Shown here one piece after another: positions 49,801 to 63,713 of a stretch of 64,000 nt of DNA (the first letter of the stretch is position 1; each line of letters opens with the position of its first letter). Source of the DNA: Ciona savignyi (Eukaryota > Chordata > Ascidiacea > Phlebobranchia > Cionidae); NCBI GenBank assembly GCA_000149265.1, contig CH002675.1, forward strand, positions 21,495 to 85,494, in the 5' to 3' direction. Below the pieces are notes generated by a model that was not told the DNA's origin, did no database searches, and was given only the letters and a program-made list of their open reading frames with translations. The translations under genes were made by a program, and so were the position numbers.

Positions 49801-52800
49801 GCAGACTTTTCCCTTGGCCCATTCTTAAGTCACTACTTTAAAACTCTAATATTTATACCACAGCACCGTCTCCACCCCTGACATTACGAGTCACCAATGT
49901 AACTTCGAATTCGATTGATTTACGCTGGCGTCAACCCACCACATTAACAGAGGGCAGAACAGTACAATACAGAATCGTATACACTGATATGCTGGTCGGC
50001 AATTTTAATTTTATTTTAAAAGTTTATAAGTGGAGCCATTTGTAGAGTTTAATTAAGGGAAATGACTAAGTAAAAAAAAACAATAAGTTTTGTTTAAATA
50101 CTATCGACTAGTTTAAACTTTCGAAAAGGGTATTTGATTGTTCGTAAAGAAGGAAATTGTGAATATTGCTTACAAGCAGAACAACACACAAATAAGAGTT
50201 CTTACGCCACCAAATCAAGTGCACATACTCTCTCATGTTTATCGTGCTATTCGAGGTCGTGACTGTGTGGGATGATTAAGTTCGAGATAACGCAACCTCG
50301 CTATGCCCCCAAGCATTGCATGTTCATTCAATTCAATGTTCATTCAATGATTCCCATAACACTGCACCAATAAATTCACAATAATTCCAGTCGACAAGCG
50401 GAGAGCGGATGACGGAACTAATCACTGTCCATTCGCCTGATTCCCTGGTCAACGTGCGACTACAACGATTGGAATCCGGGGTTACTTATAAGTTCAACAT
50501 AACCACAATTCTTAACGGTGTGCCGAGCGCACAACAAGCTCAAGTCACACGTTCTACAAGTAGGTCTACACTTTTTTCATCTATAATTATTACAAAAATA
50601 CAATTTTAGCCTGTCCATTAAAGTACATTACATATTCATTTACAATTATGAATTTCCTGCGAAACTGAAAGACATATTGCTCTTACCTTATTCTTTTCAT
50701 ATAATTTTTCTATGTAAAAAAGAATATTTCCTTCAGAAAAAAACAAATCAGGAAAAAAACAGGAAATGAAGTTTACAAGTAAAAAGGCACATATTTGAGA
50801 TAAATTCCCAATAGAACAAAATTTGTAAAAAAACGATACCATTTTCGGCGCCGATGTTGTATGAAAGGCGATGTCTCGGAACTGATAAGAGCTATGTACT
50901 TCAAATTTAACGAAATTCGCTAATGCATAAAAGAAACTCCTACTAAAAAATGATTCACTTTATTAAAAAATTAATAAACTATAGCGCCTGACAAGATGGA
51001 CTTGATACGAACGTTGCGCTTGGAACGACGTACGCCCCAATTTCGATTGGATTATAGGTGGAATGTTGGTCACTGTGTTTATAAATACAAGAAAGCAGAC
51101 ATTTACCCTGGGATTTACCTTAAAAAATCAAGATACGTTTTTAACTCATGATTGTCAGAGCGATTTCGCCCGACATCTTCAATCAGGATCTAATCGGATT
51201 GAATGTGTAAAAATTGTTAGATAACATTATCTATACATGCAGAAACCCAAAAATTGGTGATAAATCTAAGGGAATACCCCGGAGTCATAAAAAAAAAACC
51301 ATGTACGGGGAATAAGCTTTCTTCGATAATAACGCTTGGCAAGATATTTGAAATTAGATCTGATTTGGCGAAATATTAGTCCGGTAACCAATGTTGTCTT
51401 AAACACAAAAGAAAACGAAAACTATAGAGAAAAAAATCGTGATTTGTTTCTGAATCATGATTGTATTAGGTATGCCTTCTTTCAAAAAGAGTTATTGACT
51501 TGGATCAAAACTTTTAAGAATTTCTAGGCAATCTTATCTAGGTATGGCCAAACAGAGAATTTATTGGCCAAAAGGATTTCTAACGATTAGTGAAAGCAAA
51601 ATCGGATTTATTTCAAGTATTTAACTTTTTTCGTGTTGTTAGCAGACATCTCGAGACTGGATTTTAATATTCTACCTAAATTTTAAAGGATCGTGTAAAT
51701 GGTGTTTGTGATCTCGAAATAACGGTTACCAGTTTAATCCTGGAACACTTCTAACCTTTAAAATTTTGTCATCAATATAATGCACGATCACCACGTACAT
51801 GAAAAATCCGGACGCTTTAATGCAACACCCATCGATAAAGACAAAAAATAACGATGGTGTAAATGGTGCGTTATAATTAGGTTTGGTTCTTATATTTATA
51901 AGGATTTCTGGGTAAAACTGGGCTATTTTTAAATTTATTAGTTATTTTCCATTACTGTATTGTTTTAATACTTATTTGTATTTTTTATATTCTTTAGTCT
52001 CTTGCATGGAAATTCCCCTTCCAACCCAGGTAGCCTTAATCGTTATCGATTATTTTTAAAACTTTAAAGCAACTTGTAAAAGTGTGGAATACGTTGAATT
52101 AAAATATCACAGTTTAAAACGGAAAATCCCCAAGATGTATACCGCACAATTTCCACTGGTTAGAAATACACGGTTACTCAAAATCAATACAAATCGATGA
52201 TAAAATAAAGATATAGCAAAAGTTTGTTCTTTGTTGACCAACAAAAATATAAGTCTTTACCAGTATATGGTGAACAAGTTTGAATTGGTAAATCGGGAAC
52301 ACACAGTTTCTACTACTCATCAAATGTAGTTGTTTAACCTGGGAATTCGGCGTGCATTAACATACAGCATGCACTGTATATATAGTTTTACAAATGATGG
52401 TAAACTTGGCTGACATTCCTAGATTGTTCATAGCTTATAAAAATTGTTTTTTACGGCATATATATTAACGACGTTTTTTTTAATTCTTAGTTCCTTCGTA
52501 TCCAGTAATCAGTAGACTTACCAAAGAGGACAATGGAATACACGTCAGTTTCGCACAGCCGAAAGTTGGAAGTTGCCCATACGTCAAAGTATTTTATAGC
52601 CCTGGTGTAAATGGAACGGTTAGGCCGGTGTATGGAAACATAACGGACGTAAGTCAGTTTTAGTTTGTTTTAGGTTAAACCGAATAGTGTGTTTATCCTC
52701 ACGGATGGAAAACATAAAAATTGTTTGCACGAATTAACACTCGGGTTTCTGTCGTATTGTATTTTGTTCACATATTATAGGCATTATGTACTGCCTATTT

Positions 52801-54311
52801 AACCCATAAAACCAACGAGTGCAATCATCGTTAATTAAATGCCTTTTTCCACACACACAAACTTTGGGTAGCGTGGGTAGCGCTCTATATGTATTGGTTT
52901 AATCATTGCGTAGTTTTATTCAGTGCATTTTTTTTTCAAAAAAATCGCCATAAAAAAAAATCCCCCGTGAATTGTCTAATAATGGTATGCTGAAGGAGGA
53001 GACATCAGCTTTGTTGGTATTTCCGGGAATACTTTAATGTCTAACAATGTGGACCTTAATAGTACATGGATATTAAACAACTAATTCATTATTTGGTAGC
53101 TAACATAGTTTTTTTCAACAGAAAACGGCACTAAGGCTTCATGATCAGTAATTATTGGCTTTTTCAAATTCATAACAACATATTTATTGTCCATTCTCGT
53201 TGAGTAAGGGATGACAAGATGATGTTTTATTATCATTGAATTCATACTTTACCTTGGTCAATATAATAATGCACATTTAAAAATGGCAAACACTAACCGT
53301 AACTTATAAAAAATGCACAACTAAACGGTATTAATATTTACTTCTTTACAGGGAATATTCTTACTCGGCGCGCCGTGGGATCCAGCGTACTTTATTCATG
53401 CACGTTGTGTAACAAATGACATAGAAGGTCCCCAGATAACTATCCGAGCGAGTCAGAACTCATTGGTCCCTGGCCCGAGGGATTTTGTATCACAAGCATT
53501 ATTTGTAGCCAAACCACTAATTTGCATTATCGCTGGGTTAGGACAACGTAAGAACTTTTAGATTTTTTTATTATTTTGTCTTACTTGTTTTCCAAAAATT
53601 TTTGTTTTATGCAATTATTTCTATAGCTATCAATAATTTTGTGCATGCGTCTATTCTGTGGCCGGTAGTCCCATGTACTAACCATACCCCTGAAAACAAG
53701 CGGTTCCACATCTTACTTGAATATACACAGAAGGTGAAGCACTTTTGGAAGATCGCTTCACTTACCATGTTCGCCAACAGAAAACCAATATTTACATAGA
53801 AGTTACAAATTTATGTTGAACAGTCGGTGACCACAATTCCCAGCTAATTTTCGCGATGGTTTACATACAAAATCCAATCTATTCACATTTGCGAATTCCT
53901 TCGCATTTGCGAATTCTTCGCATATAATAATATTTTATTTGAACACAACGATCAAATAACATGTGCTAATTCTAAATATGCTCTTTGTAGACCTTATTCC
54001 AAATAGCGTGAAACCAGATGAATGTTGTGGTGCTCGTCCTTATTACTCGGGAACACATTCGTGTTGCGGAAGAAATATTATCGCAATCGGTAAGTTTCAA
54101 AATATTCTATATGTACAGCGCTAAGGCTCTAAAATTAAATGTTTCATTTACCTAACTATGCAACTGTACTGACTATGTAACGATACTGATTACTGAATGT
54201 TTCCGAATAGATGGAAGACGTCGGTGCTGCGACAGAATGGCGTACGTCCATCATGCGTGCCAGATTTGTAGACAAGGGGAAATTGTTAATCCATGCCGCA
54301 GAGAAAATTAA
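43886..54311 (+). CDS. Secreted protein: five FN3-like domains plus Cys-rich galaxin-like tail (copy 1)
   Basis: 14 coding exons: 43886-43934, 44268-44386, 45647-45803, 46258-46395, 48266-48382, 48820-48909, 49093-49192, 49388-49569, 49864-49994, 50391-50559, 52491-52648, 53352-53547, 53991-54089, 54211-54311; 1806 nt, 601 residues, phases consistent. A signal peptide (SSLAIILLMATNG, cut near FSQ) is followed by FN3 domain 1 (about 21-109; LRPGIRYSVELVGVTEDG), domain 2 (110-213), domain 3 (214-308; LQPGTEYTVDVYS), domain 4 (309-408; LESGVTYKFNITT) and a divergent domain 5 (409-525). The last 65 residues have CC pairs spaced like galaxin repeats (CCGARPYYSGTHSCCG, then RRCCD and four further Cys). 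Most domain borders are phase 1, as usual for FN3 modules. No transmembrane segment, so secretion is inferred. Function unknown; adhesion or recognition is plausible. The donor of exon 9 (CTG|GTCGGC) is weak. Confidence 0.88.
48473..48590 (+). repeat. tRNA-derived SINE with A and B boxes
   Basis: CGGTCGTGTTGCCGAATGG then TTAACG (A box), and GGGTTCGAAACTTGGCAC (B box) followed by GGTTAAAAAAAATATT. It lies in intron 5 of FN3 copy 1. A partial second head (GTGTGATCCAATGGTTAGCG) follows near 48608. Confidence 0.75.
50940..51600. repeat. Diverged tandem modules inside FN3 copy 1, intron 10
   Basis: Two or three ~300 bp units sharing the order AATCATGATTGT ... CGGATTGAA ... AACATTATCTA ... AGAAAC with the array at 40860-42200; weaker relatives lie near 55140-55460. 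No ORF of interest. Confidence 0.5.
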
Positions 54312-57300
54312 TTCAACTTTAAATAAACATCGAAGCAATGGGGTTATTATCTAGTACTAACCGTTAGATTACGGGAGTTATTTATTGTTTAATCCATTGG
54401 ACCACTGGTATAAGGCAACGTCTGTTAATTGTTTTCTTCAAGGGTACAGGAGATAAGCTAACAGCAGTATTTCATATACTACCTTTCGCCTAACAAACAC
54501 AAGCTATTAAAATGTGAAACTATTAAACAATTTAAGAGTTTTAGTAAGATTTAATAACTCCTATAGTTGATTTCGAACGGACAAGACATCCCTTAATGCA
54601 TTTGATGATAATATGGTTACTAATTTTAAGGATTTTTTTAAGTAAAAAAATAAGTACGTTTTCAACATTTTTGATTAATTGACCAATATCTGACAGAATA
54701 GTATTTCGTAAGTCTATGAATTTTCGTCGGGATAAAACCCATCATAGTGTATTCGTGTATATGTAGGTCATGTTAGCTACCATAATAAAAGTGTCAGGCG
54801 CACAAGACTTCCGCGTTTGACGAAAAAAGAGAAAATAAACCGGACCAAAACAATAATATTTTTCCACCCATTAATAATAATTAATGAGCTAAATGATGAA
54901 CGTTTGTTAAAGTAAGTTACATCAAAGGTTGGTTATTACGTTGGATTTATTTCATGCTGTAATTATGGGCTTCTTTTGAAAAAAGAGCACAAATTGTTTG
55001 TGCGTTTTTTTGTCAAACGCATGACAGGCATGTCAATTGCCCCAACATTTACCAGTAGGCTACGAGAATCTCATTAAAACTTAAGGAAGCTATAGAATAT
55101 GAACTATATGCACAATATTTTAGGTGATATGCGCACGAAAATTCCCCTGGGTTTATGAAAACCAAACCGTTTTTTTAGGATTTTTTTTGAGCATAGCACA
55201 TGACAAGAATGACATCATATTTGGTGGATCGTTAGTCCGTTAATCTATGGTGTTTTAGATTTGGGAAATAACTTTGGGGAATAACTGGGGGAAGCAGGGA
55301 ATCACCCAAACAACTACGATTTGTGATACGTTGATTGAGACAGGCATGCACTTGCGACATTTTCAAGCAGTTAATTAATTGGTTTAAAACGTTTCTGTTT
55401 GTTGGACAACGTGGTTATTGTATGTATAGAAACTGACATTTAATGTTTGATGTATGTAGAAACTTCCTAACTCCCTGGAGTACCTGGAGGTAATTAGCCT
55501 TCCTGGATTCATTAAAAACACTGTAGTTTCCCGAAAACGTTATTCTACTTAATTCATTAATACGCTACAAAGGCCTTATTGTGCCTGAATATGAATTGTA
55601 ATAAATAGCCCAACGGAATACAACCAGTCATCCCAAAATCCTTAGAATCAAAAAATCGGTAATTCGCAAAGCTTTCAATCCGCGTTTAGGCATGAAATTA
55701 AATTTACTGAAGTTAGCATTACTGAAAGATTTATTCCGATTGCACAGCCGGTTTATGTCGAAGTGCTGACGACACAGCATGACTGTCATAAGCGTGTCGC
55801 AGATACAAAAAATGTAAAAACTCTACCTGGTGTAATAGCGAAATTATCTTACCAAATGGTATAAGTGTACACTGTAAATTATGTTCGTTTAGATTTACAC
55901 ATTTGCTTAATAGAACCCTTTAAAACAAAGACCACTAGATCATTGCTATTTATGCCACTGTAGGACATTAAACCGATAAGCTTTATCGTCTAAGGTTGTA
56001 AAATTACCATCGACAATGTAATGATAAATCGTGATGGCCTTACTGGCGCCATGGCATTTAAAATATTTAACTTAATACGCATAAAGCATTCGATAAATAA
56101 GATTACAAATTAAGCTAGATTTAAACTTGTTCTTAGGAATCTGCCAACAACTTAGGACAGCTTTATGTGTAATATACTGTGGTACATGTACTGCAAAACC
56201 ACACGTACGTATATACAAAATCATTTTAAATGGTCACAATAAATTGTAATAATAATTGTATTATTGATTTGGAAATAAAGCTATAATTTAAATCTCGTGT
56301 TTGGCCGCTGAAGACACCATTGTCCTCGTACAGCTACATATTATTTATAAAGTACCAGTCTAATACATAATTATAAATTCAAAATGTCTTGACCTAACAT
56401 AATAGTTGACCTAATATACTTTCCGTTCAAATGAGAGGTATGCGACTATTTAATTAGTATTTGGGAACGAACCTTTATCGTTTAGCTGATAATTTGTTTG
56501 TCATTCTAATTCTAATACATTTAAATGGTCTATAATGTCTATATCGTGTACTGTGTAAAACCCGGGTTTGATAAACATTGGTATACAAGTTCTAGTTTGG
56601 AAACGTCAAATGTAAAGACATGATGTATATTAATGGATTTTAATAATAACTTTATTAATGCGTCGTTATCCGTTACAATAAAGGAGTGTCAGTTGCTATG
56701 AAAATCAAATAAATAGTAAATACGGAATAAACGAAAAATGTATTATAATTTGTGCAGCGTCCCGAAGGATTTATTGAATTGTAATTAATTTTATTTATAA
56801 CCTCTTTGGTTGTATTAATTTCATTTAAAGATTGCAGTCAATTTTATTTTATTTTAAACGATTTTATTTCAAATAGGTCGTATTCTTCACGTTGTAAATC
56901 ATAAGTGACATCAATGCGCTTAAGTCCCCCGCGGGCAAGACGTCAAATTCGAGATAACCAACATGATTCGGTACAATGCGTAATTGCATCTCTAGAATTA
57001 CTGGAGTACAGTGCCCGAAGCTATTTATTCAAGGCTGAAAAAATCGTGGGTAATGTTAATAAGCGTTAGCGTTAACATTGCGTCAGACAACGGTTTCCAT
57101 AGCTGAGGTTGAGTAAGATTTCGATTGTGAAAACAGTGTATGTTGATACGCAATCATAGACAGGTTATTGAGGGGCGATGACTCGGTTGGCGTTATAAGA
57201 TTTAGTTGTTTAGTAAAAAATTCGAGTGTTGAATAAAAATTATTTTAGAATCTTAGCGTATAACTGACTGGCTGGGTATTGCGATATAATCAGTTGTGCT

Positions 57301-57587
57301 CGTAAGCGCCATAAAGTGTTTATTTAAGATGTGTACAAAGTTTTGGAAAGTCGGTACTGGAAAGTGGAAGCATATAGTTAAATTTCCTTCGCATTTTAAA
57401 TTAAATGTGTAATAATATATTATTTAGCGAAACATAAATGTGTGGTGCAAATAAACGACAATGGTGTGTTAAGTTTTACTTATAGACACTTGATGATCCA
57501 GTCGTTTAACCTGCTTTAATCATTAGATATAAGAAAAAAAGTGTTAAGCAAAGGTTTAAAACACACCTGAATCCGAAACGATACACA
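54312..57587. other. Intergenic region between the two FN3 paralogues
   Basis: Starts with the short 3' UTR of copy 1. 55000-55560 resembles the modular repeats of 40860-42200. The rest is AT-rich unique-looking sequence with no coding signal; the promoter of copy 2 should lie in the last part. Confidence 0.6.
54322..54327 (+). terminator. Polyadenylation signal AATAAA of FN3 copy 1
   Basis: AATAAA 10 bases after the stop codon. Confidence 0.6.
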
Positions 57588-60500
57588 ATGGGTGTGACGA
57601 CATCGCTTGCTGTAGTACTGCTTATGGCTACTTTGGGTAAGTTTTTACTATTTTTTCGGTTGTGGGCTTACATAGATCGAACTTAGAAATTCGTCACAGC
57701 ATTCCCTAATTGGGTTGACGAAGATTTTGCAGTGAGAAACTCCCGTTAAACGCCCCACCCAGGGAAAAAACATTGATCTGGGTGGCGATCGGAAAACAGC
57801 CTGTATATTACAAGGCTACAGTACTAGGTGCTCTGTTCGTCGGTGTTATCTACCGGGAAAAAAATAGATCTAACACATTAAAACCATCTAATAAATGACG
57901 CAGGTTTAAATCGACAAAACACTGTAGTCTACTGTATTAAGCATCACACAAATTAAAATACTCCAAAGTATGTAAAGGTTCCGAAATAAATATTAAACGG
58001 GAAGTTTTATTTTTACAGGTTTAGGCCAAATGCTCCCTACTCCTATTGCCCTGAGAGTTCCTCTCAGAACCAATACCGTTGTGCGCGTGGAATGGCGGCA
58101 ACCTGCTACTGTCACTTACTCGTCGTTTAACGTTAAGGTGACAAATTTGGGTTATTGTTTGTAACATTTTTACTAGTCAACTTACTTAGCGCCATGTGTC
58201 GTTACATAACATATTTGGAATGTGTACATTTCTCTGACTGCGTGTAAGTCGTAATCAGAATAAAATACTTTTTATCAATACACTAAATTTATTCACCAAT
58301 TTAACAGTGTGGACAATGTTGAAGGGCCACTTGTAACAGGATAGGATATATAATATTATGTCTGAAATTGGAAAATGTCAATAGGGAAACTTTGATCGCT
58401 CCGATTGCTGGAGATGTTGCAATGTGTTCATTATTTATTACAATTTTATTTTGAACACCCTGTTTGGTCATTAAGATATGTTCACAGAGACGCAGAATAT
58501 TGTCTAGGTCGAAATAGTCACCAGTCTGACATATGGCCACTGTGTTCTATAACCTACACTTAACACCCACGGAAAACATAGTTTTTCTTATTATATGGAT
58601 GGAATTGTTTATTTCACTGACACAAAAAAAACTTTTGACAAAAAAAGTGACAAAAAAGTGACAAAAAAGAAGCTTCTATACGAAAGCCCATACTGTTAAT
58701 TATCAATAGAATATTAATGTAAAACTGGGCGGTAACTCTCATAAAGATCATTGAGCGACATACGTCCTCCGCCAAATCCGCGTAAATCGATTCACATAAT
58801 CGCTCCCCGCAAAATCCACAACAATCCATTTAAGCATAATGTGGTCTAGAAATTAACAACAGATTACTTAAGGAGTAAGAAGTATGGTACCATATTCCAA
58901 ATAACCGAATAATAAAGTGACGTTGCAATAAAAAAAAACGCAAGGAACTAACAGATAAAACTACTTGGGACGGTTTAAAGGCAAAACAAGTTAACTTAAT
59001 GTTAACATTTAATTTTGCTCACACGGTTCGTTTAAGACGTATACGTCTTATATAGTGAATTTGGTACTATATATAGTGAATTTGGACTGACTTTGATTAA
59101 ATTTGTCTAGAAGACCTATAACTTTCACAAGATTGACCAGTAAAGTGTCTCAGGTAAAAAAAATTGATATAGGGTCAATAGTTAAACGTAAACACTACAA
59201 TTGATCCAAGATTATGTCTTAATTAAATGCCAAAAGTAAAATGTTTCTATGACGTGTTACGATATCGTGTTTGAAATTCAGTCCGATCCATTTCGGGCTA
59301 CTATATGGTGGAATGTTTCATACATTGCCCTAGGGCTTTTAATGATAATTAAGCGTTGCGATTTCGACAATACATCATCTTCACGTCACATTTGGCCACT
59401 TTAACCCAAGCAGGCCAAGGCATTATTAACGTGACAATCAGGGCTATTATTTAGGTGTCAATCAAGATCGCGGCTCCAACCGACCAATAAGTGAACAAAA
59501 CTACCTTTAAAGGCAATCGTAACGTGGCCATAAAATTATTTTTAAACAACTTATATTTGCTTTATAATATTATACATTTTAAATCATGCTGTTTCTTATA
59601 ATTATCACTTATACGATTACATCTTATGCGCCCAATTCTGACAAATAAAAGGGACACCGACATTGTATGTGCTTCTAAAATGTAGCAAATCAATCTGGCT
59701 AGTTTTTAGGGCTTATATTGAAAGCTATTGTGATGGTCACAGAAGTGTCATACCACATCAAAAACCACGGATACACTGCAACAAAAAAAAAATTTACCGC
59801 ACCGCAAAATTGGTGGTATAAAATTAGAGAGTACCGTGTCGGATTTGGTTAAATTATAGTATTGTAGGGTATTAGAAAATACCACTGTGGTCAAGCGTGG
59901 CCTAAAGCTCAAACGATTAATGTGGCTGACTAATATACGGAGTATCTCATAATTCTGACCTGGACAAATAAGTAAACCTGTGGGATCAAAGTCCGGCCCA
60001 ATTAAATATATTAATAATTTGTAAACTTTCCCCTTCGAAGACAATGAACTATTAAAAGTCTCATCATGTCCTGTAGATCACTCCAAGAGCAGTAATTCAC
60101 GATCCAGAGACGCCAAGCGAAACGAGTAGAACTTTCAGTGGACTGAGACCCGGAATTCGGTATTCCGTTGAACTTATCGGGGTGACTGAAGATGGAAGAC
60201 GATCAGCACCGTTAAGATTCCATGTTTGGAGCGGTAAGTAATTCTGTAGCTTAACAGGAAGTTTTTTTATTCAACTATAATACTTAGTCCTATTTTTACC
60301 CGACCGATTTGCAAAAGGTTTGTCGCTAGGTGCAAAAATAAATACAATACGAGTCGAACATGTTCACCGTTTAACCCCATAATAACCGCTCTTTCTGTAG
60401 CTTTTAACCCGTTATGGGCTAGTCATTAATATCGTTTTAAAATGGCATGTCTTATACGAATCGTCGCACCAACAATTTGACCAGACTATCGTTTACATGA

Positions 60501-63500
60501 TATGTTTTTGTATCAGCTTTAGGCTATTGCCCTTCTGCGCCATCCCGTGGTGTGTTTTTGCTACCCACCACAAGATATTCGACTTTTTCCCTAAAGGTGC
60601 TCCGATCGAATAATTTTGGGTCGTGTTACAGGAAGAATAATAAAACAGTACAATAACTCTTGTAGTTTAAATAGTCTGTCTAGGCGCACGCAGTATATCT
60701 CTTGATCAAAATCATGTGTGTGTTGTAACTTTTTCCGGATGAATATAACTGATTTCCGTCCTCTGTCAACACCGCTATGTATTTCAGTTCCAGAAATGCC
60801 CAGCGCACTGAACCTCGTTCCCATCAACGAAATCAACATAGCAATTCAGCTCGCTGAATTTGAAGGAACTTATTCAGTTGCCGTGGTTGGTTTGCAAGTT
60901 GACTGGGAATCGGCTCCAGGAAATTCAGGTACGGATCCAACAATGACCCAACGAAGTATTTTCCCCGCATTTTCATTCAAAATATATCATCTATTAAATA
61001 ACCAACCGCGCTCTTTACAAGTTAAAAGGTAAAGGTTAATAATTGCGTAGCACTAAGAATTCTTATCAACAACCATAGGCCCCATTTAAATATAATCATG
61101 TCTAAATACTAATACGCAAAATAAATGAAGAAACCTGACCAATCAACTTTTGTAGCCCTTTCCGGGTACGATGTACAGATACGGCCAAATGAAGGAGTGA
61201 TGCTGTTCCCGCAATCGAGTTTAAGTGGAGAAGCTGACGATACTAGTAGAATATTCACTGGCCTCACTCCAGGTATATAATGTAAACACATTTAACCTGA
61301 ATTATGATGACCTTCTTATGGCCGCCTTTAAATGTTATTCCAGGTGTTTTTTTTTATCTAATGTGACCTCTTCTCTATCAACTTTTTTCAACACATGGGT
61401 TTTATTTACAATCTGCCTTCACTGCATTTTTGACAAAAAACTAAATTAGCAGCTTGGAAATTAACAACAAAAAATACAGTTAAAAATTACGCTGATAAAA
61501 GATTAAACCTCTTTTACAGGAAATCTTAAGGGGGGTCTTTGTAAACACGTTGGCACTTGACGGAATGAAAAAAACCTTAAACTAAATGGGCGTTTTCTTA
61601 GTTACATTTGTAAGAGCTGAACTACATCCTAAAACAAAGCATTAACAATTGTAGGGATCATATTAGTAAAACGTAATATAAGGGGCCCAGAGCAATTCAA
61701 AACTATATCGTTGTAAATAGCATCGTTCAGACGTTAATTAAATATAGATGCAATAGGTTCTTTTTAAATTTAACCCATTTCTGCACTATGAATTAAAACA
61801 TTGAATATTTTTACGTTGACCTTACCCTTTAAAGCTTAGACGGGCCACCGTCAGATTATATTTATTCTGGCGGATTGTCTCCCCAATCATATAGTATAAA
61901 AGACCACAACCACAGTCAATTCATAAAACACATTAAGTCATATAATGGAATACGCGTAGACTTTGTTTATGAAGTAACTGGTTTAATCGGTTTGTATAAT
62001 ACCCATGTTTAACCCTTGGAGCAAATATGTAAATAACTTAAGAATATGGCATACTCGTGGAGTTGCTGTTGTTGCTTGTCGCACTGTTTCTATATAAGTG
62101 CTTTAAATTTTCACAAATATGCCATTTTTTCAACGCGGAGACAAAAATATAATTTTTTACACGGCGACACTATATAATAACGAAAAACTAAATAAATGCT
62201 TGTTAACAGGCGAGGAATACACCGTTTCAATACGAACCAAAACTGGTCCACCTTACGACGCCATTTACAGCCAACCGATAACCAGTTCAACTAGAATTCG
62301 TAAGTATGACTGTCTTATATTAGTATATACCATTGTATATATATAAGCAATGCGTTTATACATGCATGTACAAAGGTATTGCTTATGCTGGTATTGTTAC
62401 ATTTAATCTGGTGTGTATGTTATAGCAAATGTAATAGGTAATGCGACAGCCTTTGTCCTAGTTAATATTCATTTTTGTTTTCGGTCGTTGTGACCTTTGC
62501 ATTTTTATAATTTTTCATTGCAACTTCGTATTGGAAAGTCCTTACCAACATCGTATTGAATAAACTGCAAAATAATTTAATAAGATGATTTTTCTGAGCA
62601 GCACCGAAAAAGCCGTTCAGTGTTGAAGTGAAGGACGTTGGCACAACACACGCAACGTTGCATACCTTGGGACCTCTAGTAGGGATATATGACCCAGAAC
62701 TGTGAGTATCTGTTTAACTTTGTACACCAAAAATAATTTACATTCTATTTGCGTTCCTTTAAATTTTATATATATCAGTTAAGCATCGTTTTAAGTTAAC
62801 AATGTTAAACGCATTAGTGTATATGTGTACTTTACACAATATTGGAAACGGAGGGCTATATTCTTCTTAAACATATAATGGGATCAAAATTAATGGGGTT
62901 AGAACTACCTCTGGATACTGGGCGCTACGCCATAATTAACGTTTCATCACCGTCTTAAGGTCATTTGAGTTCAACCCAAACCATGGCACAGTTGGGTCGC
63001 CAAGCCCAGATCCCATCCATTCTAGATTTGACGTTTATACAGTGACTGGGCTTCAGCCCGGTACCGAATATACTGTTGACGTCTACTCCATGTCTGGAGG
63101 AGTACCCAGCAATGAACCGTACACTGTTACTTTCACTACCGGTAAGTTATATTTAAACGTCCATTCTTATTGTCTTCGATAGTTAAAGTTTCAGTTTGGG
63201 AGCAAATTTTTAGCTATACACATGACCATACTAATCTAAGGTTTAATAGTTTATTGCCTTACGACATGCCATATATATTTATGGAGTTATCATCGGCCCT
63301 ATGCTAGATTTAACACGTTTTTAAGGTATAACCCACAATATATATTCAATGTTAATGCAGAAACTTGTAAGTGAAACCAGAGAATGATGGTAGATCATTT
63401 CAGAAAAGTACGGTTCTCCGTACACACCAAATTCAAAATGACCAAGCCGTGAAAAAATGTTTTACAACAATATTTTATGGACGCATGATACTCAAACAAC

Positions 63501-63713
63501 TCATACATAAACATTTAATTAAATGATCCGCCCGCATTCCGTTAGCCTACAAATTCACGAAATAACAAGCCTACCATACCAGCTCCTGCCGCACCGCTGT
63601 TGCTGCAAATCACCAACTTCACTTCGGATTCGGTGGAGCTTCGCTGGGACCAGCCACACAAATTTAGAGAGGGCCAGGCAATACAATACAGAATCGTATA
63701 CTCCGATGTGCTG
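57588..63713 (+). CDS. Secreted FN3-domain protein (copy 2), tandem paralogue, runs past right edge
   Basis: Nine exons seen: 57588-57636, 58019-58137, 60077-60233, 60788-60928, 61156-61272, 62210-62299, 62602-62701, 62960-63141, 63583-63713. Each has the same phase as its partner in copy 1, and the same length except exon 4 (141 against 138 nt). Encodes a signal peptide (MGVTTSLAVVLLMATLG), FN3 domains 1 to 3 and the first half of domain 4. The partner of exon 10 and the Cys-rich tail should lie beyond the window. Exons 2, 3, 7 and 8 are almost the same as copy 1, whereas exons 4, 5, 6 and 9 differ at about 30-45% of residues. The exon 9 donor (CTG|GTAACG) is better than in copy 1. Confidence 0.88.
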
